A stretch of DNA of 64,000 nucleotides from Epiperipatus broadwayi (Eukaryota > Onychophora > Udeonychophora > Euonychophora > Peripatidae). The position numbers and the translations under genes were made by a program. The notes under the pieces are model-generated. The model was not told the origin of the DNA. It saw only the letters and a program-made list of their open reading frames with translations, and did not search any database. The stretch spans positions 1,008,545 through 1,072,544 of the forward strand of contig JAQFVV010000276.1 in NCBI GenBank assembly GCA_028023455.1, written 5' to 3'. Below are positions 25,301 through 36,270 of this stretch, piece by piece (the stretch's first letter is position 1; every line of letters starts with the position of its first letter).

Positions 25301-27240
25301 TAAGATAAAAAAGTGATTAAAATTTTACCTATAAGTTATATTTGACAAGTATTGATATTTGCAATACAACTGACAGATATACACTGACATACATGCATGT
25401 GCATGTGATTTCTGAACACATTTGACTTATTAAAAAATAATTATCAAAATCTTAAGTTATATAAAAATTCAGTAAATGTTAAAAGTTTCAGTTAAATGAT
25501 ATACATTTTACATAGTAGATTTACTGAAATGCATATTAATTTGCAAAGACGTGCAATATATTAATTTATCTGTATAATATTTGTATTTATCACAATAAAA
25601 GTATTAAAGATTATTTTCACAATTTAATTCTCTTTGCTGAATATAGTCATTTTCTTTCAAATAAGAACTATTACATTTTTGACAGTTGATTGTTGATTGA
25701 TTTAAAATGTCTTTCTTTTTTGTTTTAATAAACGAAAGATAAAATTGTTTTATAGAATTAAAAAAATATAAATTTCAAAATGTCTGTCTGCTTATTAGTT
25801 AATGCTGATGAAGTAGGCAAGATGAAATAGGAACAATGAATATGTGAATTGAAGCTCCCCATGCCATGATAAAAAGTCAGCCAAGCATAAACTACCAGTA
25901 CACAATGCTCCATGACATTGCAAGAAAATACCTCATCTTTAAGCACTACCTTTCTTGTACCTAGAGAGATCATCCATAAGGAGTATTCAGAGAAAAAATA
26001 TCAGGCACAGAGATAGCCCTGCACATCTCCTGTATCCTAGGGGCCTATACATGAGGTCTATTTATGAGACCATGACCTATTCATGAGGCCAATATATGCT
26101 GCTGGACTATTCTAGGAGCTCAATCATCTAGGTCTTGATAATGCTGAGCCTATACTTCAGAGCATCCCAACACAATGCTCTGCTTAACTATACACCTACC
26201 ATAAACATGAAAAGTACAAACTAATGCATCATTTCCAAAATGTCATTTCACTAAAGAAATTATTTAAAATTTTATTATCATGTATAACTCTACTCACCAA
26301 CAGCTGTATATATGTTTATCTGTACTTCTCTGCCTTTAGATACATCAGCATATATACAATAATTTCTTCAGCAAGCTGGGGTTCCCTGGGCAATCTGGAA
26401 GATTTTTCTTGGTAAATTTGGTTTTAGTGATCATCATTGTCAGGAAAAACATAATCCATGTAAAATGTTGGTCTGTAGCTGGTCTCTTTCTGTTTAGGAT
26501 TGTTTCAGAAAAGCAGCAGTCTTGGTTTGATAGATTTCAAGCAAGCAACTGTCCTCTCCACATTTAAGGCTATGACTTTCAGCACAAAGTGGGTCATTTT
26601 TCTGCATGTGAATTCAAACTCCTTCAAAGAAAAATAGTAGCAGTTCCTGAATCTACTGTCCTGCCTTCAGCTATATCAGTTTATGGTAGGTATTCTGGTA
26701 ACTCTATGGTTAGCTAAAACAATTGCTGCAAACTTCAACAAGCTGCAACAAAATATTGTAACCAACTTTGCAGCTGACCCATTCTTATTAAAACTACTAT
26801 CCAGACTGCAGCTGATATTTTTATCAGCCCTTTGTTAGAATTATCTGTGGTGATAACAACACTAAATTTATAAACAGTAGGGTTTTTTCTCTCTAATCCC
26901 TTTTGAAAACAAGCTTGAAATTTTATCAAGGTGTGATATCTATGTTTTCACTTAGATAATAGAAATTTACAAATTAATTTAAAAATTTCATAAATACCAT
27001 ACTTGTTATTAAATTTCAAAATCAGAATAATAATAATAATACAATATATATATATTTATTCAGACCTTTTAAAAGTTTAATTTATAAAACAATATTTTAA
27101 ATCAGAGTTATTATTTATTTATTTCAATGAATGTAGAAAATATCTACTACAATTTTTATCTGTGTTTGTCTCTACTTTTCCTTTCAAATTTATATATATT
27201 TATGCACACACACACTATATTATTGTGTGTTATATAACCT
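22301..27240. other. No gene called; AT-rich with some unique-looking stretches
   Basis: The segment 23200-24050 is T-rich on the plus strand. Its minus strand reads as Lys/Asn/Glu-rich frames (for example K-D-K-I-E-I-I-S-L-Q-M-D-E-K-I-E), like a decayed coiled-coil ORF1. 25790-26180 and 26380-26900 have more balanced composition and could be unidentified repeat or host sequence. No splice-consistent exon or known domain is visible. Confidence 0.4.
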
Positions 27241-27244
27241 AACT

Positions 27245-27248
27245 GGTT

Positions 27249-27312
<64 letters not shown>
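27245..27312. repeat. TA microsatellite abutting a GGTTACAA motif
   Basis: GGTTACAA at 27245-27252 is immediately followed by about 60 bp of (TA)n. The same junction is found at 12060-12067 and, inverted, at 6942 and 45624. Further TA runs lie at about 27426-27443 and 27509-27564. Confidence 0.85.
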
Positions 27313-27313
<1 letters not shown>

Positions 27314-27502
27314 CATCATTGCAGTATCCATTTAAGATTTTTCTTTTTGAATGGGCTGCAAAATTCTAACTTTTTTTTATTTAAGGAAGAATGTGGTTGA
27401 AGGAATATAGTAATGGGACATTTAATATATATATATATATATATCTTACCTTTATTTATATATAAAGTGCATCTATCCATCATATAGCCCTCTTTCTTTT
27501 GC

Positions 27503-27566
<64 letters not shown>

Positions 27567-27640
27567 CCAAACACCCACTCCTTCTTTAGGAATATCAGTG
27601 ACTTGAGAGCACCACTAGTCTAATTATGAGACTTATAGTT

Positions 27641-27890
27641 TAAAGAGAAAGTCAGGAAAAAGGGAGCAAAATGTAGCTGAGGAAGATAGAATAGAGTATG
27701 TTTTTAGTGGAGTGACAAAAGATATTGAAAAAATAAGTAGTTCAATAGAGATTGTTAGCCAAAGAATAAGTAAGACAAAGAGAGAGGTAAAAAATGTAGA
27801 AGCAAAATTAATATCATTAGAAATTAAATGTGAGCAGTTAAAGAAATTATTGAATAAAAATGATAAGGAAAAAGTGAAGTCCAAATGATG
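27641..27890 (+). pseudogene. LINE ORF1, coiled-coil segment
   Basis: One frame reads through about 80 codons without a stop. It is rich in Lys, Glu, Ile and Ser, with heptad-like spacing of Ile/Val/Leu (I-E-K-I-S-S-S-I-E-I-V-S-Q-R-I then V-K-N-V-E-A-K-L-I-S-L-E). It ends at TGA just before the duplicated esterase block. Coiled coils in LINE ORF1 usually drive trimer formation. The start codon is not identifiable. Confidence 0.6.
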
Positions 27891-28181
27891 GAAGAGAATG
27901 TTATGGATGAAGCAGAAAAGGTAAATTATGAGAGAGTATTGTAAGAAGATTCACTAATTAAAGAATGGGGAGATGTAATTACAAGGAAAAATAGAAACAG
28001 GTATGTAATAATATATGTGCCTGAAGCTAGAATTATGGAAGAGAATGTTATGGATGAAGCAGGAAAAGTAAATTATGAGAGAATATTGTAAGGAGATTCA
28101 CTAATTAGAGAATGTGGAGATGTAATTTCAAGAAAAAATAGAAACAGGTATGTAATAATATATCTGCCTGGAGCTATAATT
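27888..28181 (+). repeat. 147-bp in-frame tandem duplication of the esterase block I
   Basis: Unit 1 (27888-28034) and unit 2 (28035-28181) both start ATGGAAGAGAATGTTATGGA and end in a TGCCTG-A/G-AGCT motif. The period is 147, exactly 49 codons, so the frame is kept. Scattered base differences separate the units, and both carry the same TAA before the GDSL block. Confidence 0.88.
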
Positions 28182-28530
28182 AGGAATGTTACAGATAAGA
28201 TAAAGAAGTAAAAGAATAGCAATGTGTACATTATGGTAGGGATAAGTAATTTGCCAGAGCAATTGGAGAGAGTAATAGATGAATACATAGAATTGATTAG
28301 TAATTTGAGTAAGATTAAAGAAAGATTAGAAATAGTTGGATTATTATCAAGATTTGACAATAGGTATATGTCAGATGGGGCATGTTCTATAAACGAGAGA
28401 TTCAAAAATTGTGTGAGAGAAATTTTGCGGATGTGTGGGATTTTTTTATTAGTAAGAGGGAATTACATAGTAAAGATGGATTGCATTTAGAAAAATAAGG
28501 AAATGAAGTTTTAGTGAGCTTGGTTTTTTA
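27888..28530 (+). pseudogene. LINE ORF1, SGNH/GDSL esterase-like domain
   Basis: Block I appears twice as L-(stop)-G-D-S-L-I-R/K-E, that is L-stop-E-D-S-L in the first copy and L-stop-G-D-S-L in the second; Ser is the family nucleophile. It is followed by a Y-L-P-G-A segment. The block with the usual G-T-N-D appears as M-V-G-I-S-N-L-P, so the conserved T-N-D is degraded. The C-terminal D-x-x-H block appears as D-C-I-H-L-E-K-Y-G-N-E near 28478-28510, after a stop-prone stretch. These match SGNH hydrolase blocks in order and spacing. The domain is known from CR1/L2 ORF1 proteins, where its role is still debated. Confidence 0.7.
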
Positions 28531-28639
28531 AAGAATATAATTGAAGAAACTTATAAAGAGGGGTGGGGTTTTAAATTGCAGTATTTTCAGAAAAAAAAAA
28601 GATGGTAATGGATGGGATGTAAGAAATAAACAAAGAGTG

Positions 28640-29470
28640 GCTGTGATATAAATGTAGATGTGGAGTGGGAATGGGTCTGTAAAATTAATAGTAAGAAAGT
28701 TTTTTATAAATATAATGAAAAAGAAAGACTCAAAAGAATTTATAAAAGAGTAGTTAGGAAAGAAGAAATTGTTAAAATTAAATATTTGAATATGCAAAGT
28801 GGTAAGAAATCAGAAAAATGGCTGGAATTAAACAAAGCAGTTAAAAATAAAAAACTTGAGGTACTATCAGAGATGAAAACACATCTAAGAGAAGAAGAAC
28901 TTATACTGAAAACCTTCATATGGCTGGATATAAATGGAAAAGAAAAAAGGAGTGGTTATATAGGAGTTAGGTCAAAAATATTTAAATACTGTTAAAAGTC
29001 ATGAACATTTGTGGTTTGAGATGAGGTTAGGAAGACAACAATGGATGTTGCTATAGTATACATAGCCACTGGAAATAGTCAAACGACAATGAAATAAAAC
29101 AGTAGTTTATATGAATGCCTAGTTAAGGATATACAAAGTTTCAAAAAGTGGGGAAGAGAATAATAGTTATAGGCAATATGAATGAACATCAAATTGATGA
29201 TATAGATAACAAGAATGGTCAGTTTTTGAAGAACTTTTGTCAGAGAGTGAATTTGAGCATTGGAAATTTATCAAATATTTATGAGGGATAATACACAGGG
29301 TCTAGAAATAATATATTTTATGCAATAGATTATGTATTAGTAGAGAAAGTGGAAATAAATAAAGTACAGAATATTAAAATATTTGATAATGAAGAGAAAG
29401 TATGTAATAGTGATCATAATTTTTTTTATAATAGAAATGGTTAGTAATGTGATGGAAAATAGTAATAAAA
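28640..29470 (+). pseudogene. LINE ORF2, endonuclease domain
   Basis: The frame at 28660-28995 gives I-K-Y-L-N-M-Q-S-G-K-K (the usual N-A-R-S/N-I-R-S start) and E-M-K-T-H-L-R-E-E-E (the E-T-H/W-L metal-binding block). Later frames give V-I-G-N-M-N-E-H-Q (the GDFN block with Asp changed to Asn), Y-A-I-D-Y-V-L-V at about 29320-29345, and S-D-H-N at about 29410-29421. Order and spacing fit an APE-like nuclease. At least two stops or frameshifts and the GDFN change make it inactive. Confidence 0.75.
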
Positions 29471-29929
29471 GTAGAAAGGATAGTGAAAAATGTGGATGGA
29501 AAATGAATAATGAATGATGAGACTTAGTTAGAAGAATATAAAATAAAAGTTTAAGAAATCTTAGAAGTGTTGGTTGAAGATGAATATGAGGACTGGTGAT
29601 GTGAATTAGAAAAAATAACAAATAGGTTTTAGATGAGAATATTCAGAAGAATAAAACTAATAGAAAAGTAAAAGTTAGTAAAAGTGTACAAGAGAAAGGA
29701 AAAGCATGTAGAGAATGTAAGTAAGTGTGCTATTAACAAGAAAGAAAGTGAGAAAGATTTTAATGTTAAATGGGAAAAGTATTTTATAAAAAGAAGTTGG
29801 CTAAAATAGATAATTATAGAGAAAGAATGAAATTAAATAGTAAATTGTTGGAGGAAATTAATAAAAGTGGAATAAATGGGAGTAAAAAAATTGGAAATAC
29901 ATTAAAATATTGAATGTAGGGAAGAGAGA

Positions 29930-31860
29930 AATAGTATTACTAGATTATGAGAGAATAGAACATAGCTCTAGTGAAGAATTAGAGACAATCTTAAACAAAA
30001 TATATTAGGTATGAAGGACAGAGTGATGACAAACATAAAAGCATATAGTAATGGAAATCTTAGGTTTACAGAAAATGAACTGAATGAGGCAGGGAAGAAA
30101 TTAAAAAGTGGAAAGATAGGAGATTTAGATAGATGAGCAGCAGAGATGTCAGTGAACTTAGGACATAGGGCAAAATTAAACTATTATCATATTTTAACAA
30201 AATGACACAGAAGAGAAATTTTCTGGATAGTTGGAGTAATATAAGAGTAAGGCTACTATTTAAAGGGAAGGGTAAGGATTATAGAAAGTTAAGCAATTAT
30301 AGATCAATAGTGGTAATGTAAGTATTATATATGTTTTCACATATATGGTTGCTGGGTCACAAAATGGATGCAAGAAAATAATATAGTGAGAGAAATGCAA
30401 TGCGGTTTTTGATTGGATAGGTGTATAGGAGATAGTTTATTTGTAGTTACACAACTTACAGATATGAGTAGAAATACAGATAGACAGTTATATATGGCTT
30501 TTATAAATATAGGGAATGAATATGATAAAGTAAGTAGAAACAGATTATGAGTAAGTTTAGTAAATTTGGGAATGGATGGAGCTTTAGTGGATCATATGAA
30601 AATAATTATTATATGTACCAATTAGGGAATATAAAATTAGTTAGAGTTAAAAATGAAGTGGGACTAAGGCAAGGATGCCCTATGTCACCTACTCTGAGAG
30701 CAATGGAGAGAGCAATAAAAAGACTAGGAAAAAAGATAGAGATACCATTAATAGGTGGCAAGATATTATATACATTATCAAGTCTTTTATTTGTGGATGA
30801 TGTCTTCTTGAGGACATGTGCAAGAGTCAGTAAAGAGATGCAGACTAAATTTAGTGAGAAAAAATTAAAAGTAATGATGATTAGTACAGAATTTTTCTTA
30901 GGGCATATAAAGGTAAGAGTGGTGAATAGGTATACTTATTTGGGAATCATCTTAAGTATTTACAGTAATTGCTTGGATGAATGGGAGAAAAAATTGATAA
31001 ATAAAGCAAAGAACAGAAAGGGACTGATAAAGAAATTAACAGTGTTTTCATGTAATAAATATGATATAGCTAGAATTATATGAAAGGGAGTGACAATAGC
31101 AGGGTTAACATGTGATAATGTGTTATTTGTTAGTAAAGGGGTGTTAAATTAGTTAGCAAAAGTACAATGAGAAGTAGGAAAACATGCATTAGGTGCAGAT
31201 ATATGGATGTCCAAAGAGGCAATTCAAGGAGAAATGGGATGGTCAAGTTTTTATATGAGAGATGCACAAAGCAAAATAAAAATGTTTAGTAGATTGCAGT
31301 TTATGAATAATAAGAGAATAGTCAAAAGTATTTAACTGGGTTATGTGTAAAGGGCAGGTAACAAGATGGGTAATAAAAGTAATATGGTATGCAGAGGATT
31401 TGGATAAAGAATTTATGTCAGTATACTTATACAAAAGAGGGGATTATTGTATTTGGAGAATTGTTGAGTGTTATAGTGGCAAGAAATGGGATAGAAGAAT
31501 AGATGCATTAATAAAGAATAGGGAGCTGGGGAGATGAAGAACTAGTATGGCAAGTAAAAAGAATTTAAATATATAGAGAAGAAAACAGAATATTAGGTGC
31601 AAGTTAATTTATGATAATAGCATGAAAAGTAGTTTACTGTTTAAAGTTCAAATAGGATTTTTAGCAACAAGGGAATATACACATAACTGGAAAAATGTGG
31701 GCGATTTAGTCTGCAAGTTGTGTAAGGAAGGCATAGAAAATGTTAGGCATCTGTTAATTAAATGTAAATGCCTGCAAACAATCAGTATACAAATAAATAA
31801 ATTTGCTATAACTAAAAGATTTTTATATTCATCTCTTGTGCTTTAAAGAAATCAAGCAGA
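29930..31860 (+). pseudogene. LINE ORF2, reverse transcriptase and C-terminal knuckle
   Basis: Fragments in changing frames give V-R-L-L-F-K-G-K-G-K-D-Y-R-K-L (about 30246-30290) and N-Y-R-S-I, then motif A as M-A-F-I-N-I-G-N-E-Y-D-K-V, where the usual D of F-L-D is Asn. Motif B is G-L-R-Q-G-C-P-M-S-P-T-L (about 30661-30696). Motif C is L-L-F-V-D-D-V-F-L (about 30784-30810) and Y-T-Y-L-G-I follows at about 30934. The frame 30547-31083 holds B, C and the thumb uninterrupted. At 31622-31846, C-K-L-C-K-E-G-I-E-N-V-R-H-L-L-I-K-C forms the terminal Cys/His knuckle. Confidence 0.8.
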
Positions 31861-32224
31861 AAAAATTTCGTAAAGTATGCTCCATGTGCTCACTTAACTC
31901 ACATTAGCCAGTATTAGTGAGTTAATTGGCTTTTTACCTCTGATTTTAAGTTCAAGAAATATCATGGTCTCTTTCCTTGGTTATTTTATTGTTTTTAATT
32001 CTAAGATGAGTTGACATTTTGAAGCAGGAAAAATGTGTGTGTGAAGGAATGTACTTTTTAAAAAGATATTTACAATCATGAAAAACAAAACTGATAAAAT
32101 CATTAACTAAGGCAAAACTTGAACTCTTTCACTCAAAGCTGAAGTGTGGTGTGAACATCCTTTGATTGATGACCCAAGTGATCATTCAATGGTGAATTTT
32201 TTAAGTAATACTTACAATTACATA

Positions 32225-32910
32225 TCATTTTCAAGTGATGAAAGGTTGCATGAATATGAACAGTAACAGTCTAATATTAGGTAGGACATAGCTTGACTTT
32301 ATGAAATTTCGAACAAAAAATGAGAAAACAATTGATTTAAAAAGTGGGCATGTACTTTACTGCAAAGGCATAAATATTGGAAGCACAAATGATGTATTAT
32401 TCATTATAAATAAAAAGAAGAACAATATTGTAAAAATTTATAATTAATAGAAGATATCAAATGCTGCTAATTTGGGTTTATGGCCCAACATGTTTTCATC
32501 ATAATGAAGAAATAAAGGAAATCTTTAGATCATATCAAAGAACATTTAAAATAGTCATGGCAGATTTTAATGCTAAAATTTATAAACAATGTAATGATGA
32601 AAATGCTATAGATAAGTTTAGTTAAAGTGATAAATAAGAGATCACACAGATTTGTGATGTTAGCAGAAAAATTAAAACTTTATATTATGAATTCTTTCTT
32701 TGAAAATAATGCAAAACAGAAATGAAAACAGAAGCATTCAAATGAAGATAAACAGAATTAGATTATAATTTGATTAACATTAAGAGAGTGCTTATTACAA
32801 AATTGTAATGTTCTTAATAGATTTAACACAGACAGTGATAATCAATTAATGAGCTATAAAATGAGAAAGATAAAAATTATTAAGAAAAACGATATTAGGT
32901 GTTGATATTT
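32225..32910 (+). pseudogene. RTE endonuclease region
   Basis: At 32236-32260 S-S-D-E-R-L-H-E-Y-E opens the domain. At about 32329-32362 K-T-I-D-L-K-S-G-H-V-L-Y-C-K-G follows. Then I-I-N-K-K-K-N-N-I-V-K-I occurs near 32399-32434. The GDFNAK block appears as V-M-A-D-F-N-A-K-I (about 32552-32580), and the S-D-H-R-L block as S-D-N-Q-L-M-S-Y-K-M-R at about 32835-32870, where His is changed to Asn. Both replacements would impair metal coordination. Several stops lie between the blocks. Confidence 0.72.
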
Positions 32911-33071
32911 TTAATCTTCAGAAATACTCAGTAAATTTCAATTAGAGCTTGCAAGTCATTTAAAAGTATTAACAGTTTTTGAAAGTGGTTCACACTTGTT
33001 GGAAATCAATAAGAAGGCAGGGTATTCATTGTTTAGTCAGGCCAGCTGATTGGTGTTTCCAAGCTGACATT

Positions 33072-34160
33072 TTTCAAACTAATTTAAAACAAATTTACAA
33101 TCAAACATTATTTGGTAAAATGGAATCATTATATTTTTAAATTATTTTAAACTGATTTTTAAACCATTTTTTTGGGATTGCAATTCTTTTACATTTTGAA
33201 AACTAATTTAAAACAATTTATGATCGAACATTATTTGGTGGGTTTGGTTGCAGATCGAACATTTACATCTACATGAAATGGAATTGTAACTGAACTGAGA
33301 ACCCTCCTGTTTCATTGTTTCTCCACAAACACAGATTTTGCAATGTGGCAGAATATTTTTCTCCTGAAAAAACCTGATGGCATTATTTTCACTCACAAGA
33401 AATTGCCAAAACTTCAAAAACTACTGCTACTGCATTCAGCCATTTTTTTAGTATCACAGAGATTCTTGTCCAAACCATGCATCAACACATTATTGGACAT
33501 CAACTTTATTCTCAACTACAGTTTCGTAATCCCCCCCCCTTCAAAAATGTGTAGGGAAGCTTGTGGACAAGATAACAATTTTTAGGACACAATATTTCAT
33601 CAGTTTACTTGTAAAATTATTATTTGAAAGACAATATTTAAAGTCTGACATTAAGTTAAAGTACAGCTACCATCAAGTCATATTGTGTTACACTTTAAAT
33701 AGTTAGCATTTGGATAAACTGTATAACATCATACACATGGAAATAAAGTAAATAACAGCATATTTCTATGCTTTTTCAGAAATAAAATGCCACCAAATGA
33801 TTATCCTGGCTATATAATAGCCAGAGGCAGTTGTCTAAATGGCATATTTCTGTGCTTTTGCAGAGAAATAATGCCACCAAATGGCTGGCCTGTCTAAACA
33901 ATAAGTACTGAAAATAGTTTATACTCTATTAAAAACTTAAAGAAAAATAATATTTGGTACAAAAATCGACAATTTACCAGTTAATATTTTAAGGAGCTGT
34001 AAACCATTAAAAAATATAGTATTGACCTTTGATATTTTCAATTTTCAAAAATAATCACATGGACTTCCACTAAAATTTACATAAGAAATTAATAAGAAAG
34101 TCATTGATACACTATTAAGAACTTAAAAAAAATAACTGATACAAAAAACAGCAATTTATT
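33072..34160. repeat. Locally duplicated sequence inside the RTE element
   Basis: Several diverged direct repeats occur. AACTAATTTAAAACAA...AACATTATTTGGT is at 33077-33117 and 33200-33239. A TTTCTRTGCTTTTKCAG...ATGCCACCAAATG block is at 33763-33799 and 33847-33882. A GGTACAAAAA...CAATTTA block is at 33955-33976 with a looser match at 34138-34160. This looks like inserted material with its own duplications between endonuclease and RT. Confidence 0.55.
33190..33440 (-). pseudogene. Merlin/ISXO2-like transposase N-terminal fragment
   Basis: The minus-strand frame 33417-33208 reads N-A-I-R-F-F-Q-E-K-N-I-L-P, then C-K-I-C-V-C-G-E-T-M-K, then S-C-R-C-K-C-S-I-C-N-Q. This resembles the zinc-binding N-terminus of Merlin (IS1016/ISXO2-like) transposases, which typically read F-L-Q-E-K-G-x-L, C-x2-C or CG, M-x, then W-R-C-x4-C. 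The DDE catalytic part is not found. It sits opposite to, and splits, the RTE element, so it inserted later. The Cys pairs support the call, but the match is from memory of the family pattern. Confidence 0.5.
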
Positions 34161-34439
34161 AGTTTTTTTTTATTAGATAAAGCAATGTATGAAGAATATA
34201 AAAGAGATATGAAATTTTTTTTAATTATCTATTAAAAGAAATTGGCTATCTAAAGTTTTGTAAACTGATAAACAAAAAGTTAATAACAATATAAAAATAT
34301 ATAATTGTAAATTGACAAAGAAAGTTATAGAAGAAAATAAAAATATAAAAGGACATTTTAATATAGAAAGGAAAGTTATTTCTGCAATAAGAAAAAAAAA
34401 GTAAAACTATTACTAAAAAGAGAGATAATATCATAAAAT

Positions 34440-35040
34440 ATTTGAAGTGTTCTATAAAGAATTATATAGCAATAAAAAAACAAGAAGTAAAGCATTCTCT
34501 ACAGTTACTACATCTTCTGAATTACCCAGCATTTTATCTGAAGAAGTGAGACATGTAAATAAATCAATGCAGAAAGTAAAAGCTTCAGGAAATGATGAAA
34601 TTATTATTGATATTTATAAAGAAGCATGTGAAGAAATAGAAAAGAAATTGGCAAAATTATATGCCAAATGGCTAAATGATACAGATGTGCCAGATGATTG
34701 AAAGAATGCAGTAATAATATTGATATATTGAAAGAATGCAGTAATAATATTAGTAGTTAAGAACTATGATAAAGAAGATAGAAATTTCAGTCATATCAGT
34801 CCTATACAAAATCTTTATCAATATAAGTATAATTCATCTCTAGCTAACTTTGTATTCTAATCGACCAAAGAAACAATCTGGATATAAAAGTGAATTTGAC
34901 ACAATGTCTTCCATCTAAGTATTGAAACAAATTGTAGAAAAGATCAATGAATATGAGTTATCATTATGCTCTGGATTTGTAGATTATGAAAAGGCATTTG
35001 ATTCTCTAAGCATTTCCTGAATGATTAAAACCTTGGATCA
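34440..35040 (+). pseudogene. RTE reverse transcriptase, 5' part
   Basis: The frame 34447-34701 reads F-Y-K-E-L-Y-S-N-K-K, then L-P-S-I-L-S-E-E-V, then K-V-K-A-S-G-N-D-E-I (the K-A-P-G-x-D-x-I block) and L-Y-A-K-W-L-N-D-T-D-V-P. The next block, N-A-V-I-I-L, is duplicated (34704-34730 region). Further on, frames give S-G-Y-K-S-E-F-D-T-M-S-S and L-C-S-G-F-V-D-Y-E-K-A-F-D-S-L (motif A, about 34965-35010). These are standard RTE RT motifs. The reading frame changes at least three times. Confidence 0.78.
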
Positions 35041-35058
35041 TCAACATATAAATATAGT

Positions 35059-35298
35059 ATTAATATCATTTTAGCTCTTTATTACTTTTACAATGCTTTT
35101 TACAACCCATTATTGATAGTTTTGATTGCCCAGAAATCTTCTTCAAAAGTTCTGAAAAAGATTTCTGGAGCAATTGAAACCATCAATAGTGGGTCGTAAA
35201 AAGAATTTCTGAAGAAAATTGTTAGAGCAATCAAAACCAACAATAGTGAGTTGTAAAAAGCATTGTAAAAGTAATAAAGAACTAAAATAATATTAATA
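35059..35298. repeat. Foldback insertion with a duplicated arm
   Basis: Left arm 35059-35129 pairs with right arm 35227-35298. A middle segment, 35158-35205, is a second direct copy of the right arm (CAATTGAAACCATCAATAGT against CAATCAAAACCAACAATAGT), so the left arm could pair with either. It interrupts the RTE reverse transcriptase between motif A and the next conserved block. Confidence 0.8.
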
Positions 35299-35299
35299 T

Positions 35300-36270
35300 T
35301 ATATGGATTTGGCAATGAAATAAGAAAAATAAAAATATAGATATGGGATATTGTATTCTTAAGAATATTTATCAAACTGCAATTGCAATGATTAGATAAC
35401 ATAAGTTTATTAAGAAGAATAACATAGAGAAATTTGTACATCAAGATGATTTTATATTCACAAAAATTTTTGCAGCAATTTTATAAGAAATATTTTTTGA
35501 ATTAAAATAAGAAATTAAGGGAGTAAAAATAAATAGAAATTACTTAAGTCATTTAAATTTGCAGATGTGATTGCTTCTGCAAATAATACTTCAGAGCTTC
35601 CCCTCTTTTCTTACATAGTGTAAGCTTGTGGTTAAGACCTGTAGAGGTCCCTACCTTCGTATTTTCAAGCACACATTTTCGAGGTTTAATGCTTTAGTAA
35701 ATATTACAAAGGAAAATAAGAAAGTAGAATTAAAGATAAATGCTAAAACAGATTAATGTAATAATCAACAGTTTTTTTAGAAAATAAAAATAAAAATTGA
35801 TAATCATGAATTAAAAGAAAATTAATAACTACAAATACTTTGGTAAGATTATTAAGAAAATTTGAAAAAGAATGGATCAAATTAATCATAGGATTAAACT
35901 AGGATGGGGTGTTTTAGCAAAAATTATTTAGTATTAAAAGAAAATTTACCTATGCATTTGAAAAAAAAGGTCTTTTAATAGATAGCTTTTATTAGTTTTT
36001 CTTTATGGATTTAACACTCGTACACTTAACAGAAAAACAATTCAGAAACATCATATCACTCAATAAAATAAATGAAAGATCAAACAGATATCATTGACTT
36101 TATTAAAAAAGTGAAATAGATTTGAGTTGGGCATATTGACATCTTAAACTGGATCCCAAGAGATTGTAAAAGTCCTGGTTAAACTTGCTTCCATATTGTA
36201 AAAAAGAGAGATTGGAGATTGAAAAAATTTAATTAAACTTGGAGAGACCATCTTGAAGTGAATTGATAAT
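35300..36270 (+). pseudogene. RTE reverse transcriptase, 3' part and C-terminus
   Basis: Stop-rich frames give I-Y-Q-T-A-I-A-M-I-R, F-I-F-T-K-I-F-A-A-I-L (the S-P-K-L-F block), then Y-L-S-H-L-N-L-Q and A-N-N-T-S-E-L, where the catalytic DD has been lost or shifted. Later N-N-Y-K-Y-F-G-K-I-I, R-M-D-Q-I-N-H-R-I-K-L-G-W-G (about 35870-35910) and L-N-W-I-P-R-D-C-K (about 36145-36170) complete the RTE tail. A family B core splits the segment at 35590-35705. Confidence 0.72.
35590..35705 (+). repeat. Family B core inserted in the RTE element
   Basis: AGCTTGTGGTTAAGACCTGT then AGAGGTCCCTACC and CACACATTTTCGAGG align with the loop at 17458-17516 and the inverted copy at 17115-17190. It separates two blocks of RTE coding sequence that should be nearly adjacent. 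Confidence 0.6.

Larger units (their letters stand above)
27620..31860 (+). mobile_element. CR1/L2-like LINE with esterase-bearing ORF1 (decayed)
   Basis: The plus strand is conspicuously purine-rich. It carries, in order, a coiled-coil segment, an SGNH/GDSL-type esterase domain, an APE endonuclease, a reverse transcriptase and a C-terminal Cys/His knuckle. ORF1 with a coiled coil and esterase followed by endonuclease-RT is the known layout of CR1/L2-type LINEs. Stops and frameshifts are frequent. The boundaries are approximate: left just after the TA run ending at 27564, right before AT-rich sequence at about 31850. Confidence 0.85.
32060..36270 (+). mobile_element. RTE-type LINE, heavily interrupted
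   Basis: The fragments match the characteristic RTE protein order: D-E-R-L-H-E, T-I-D-L-K-S-G-H-V-L-Y, endonuclease, RT with F-V-D-Y-E-K-A-F-D, then Y-L-S-H-L, I-N-N-Y-K-Y and a W-I-P-R-D tail. The copy carries at least three later insertions: a Merlin-like transposase fragment, a foldback at 35059-35298 and a family B core at 35590-35705. Coding is broken by many stops and frameshifts. Clade assignment rests on motif wording that is very typical of RTE/BovB-like elements. Confidence 0.82.

Noticed and set aside
27633-27884. Minus-strand open frame across the LINE ORF1 coiled coil
   Set aside because: It is a hydrophobic shadow of the Lys/Glu-rich plus-strand coding frame.
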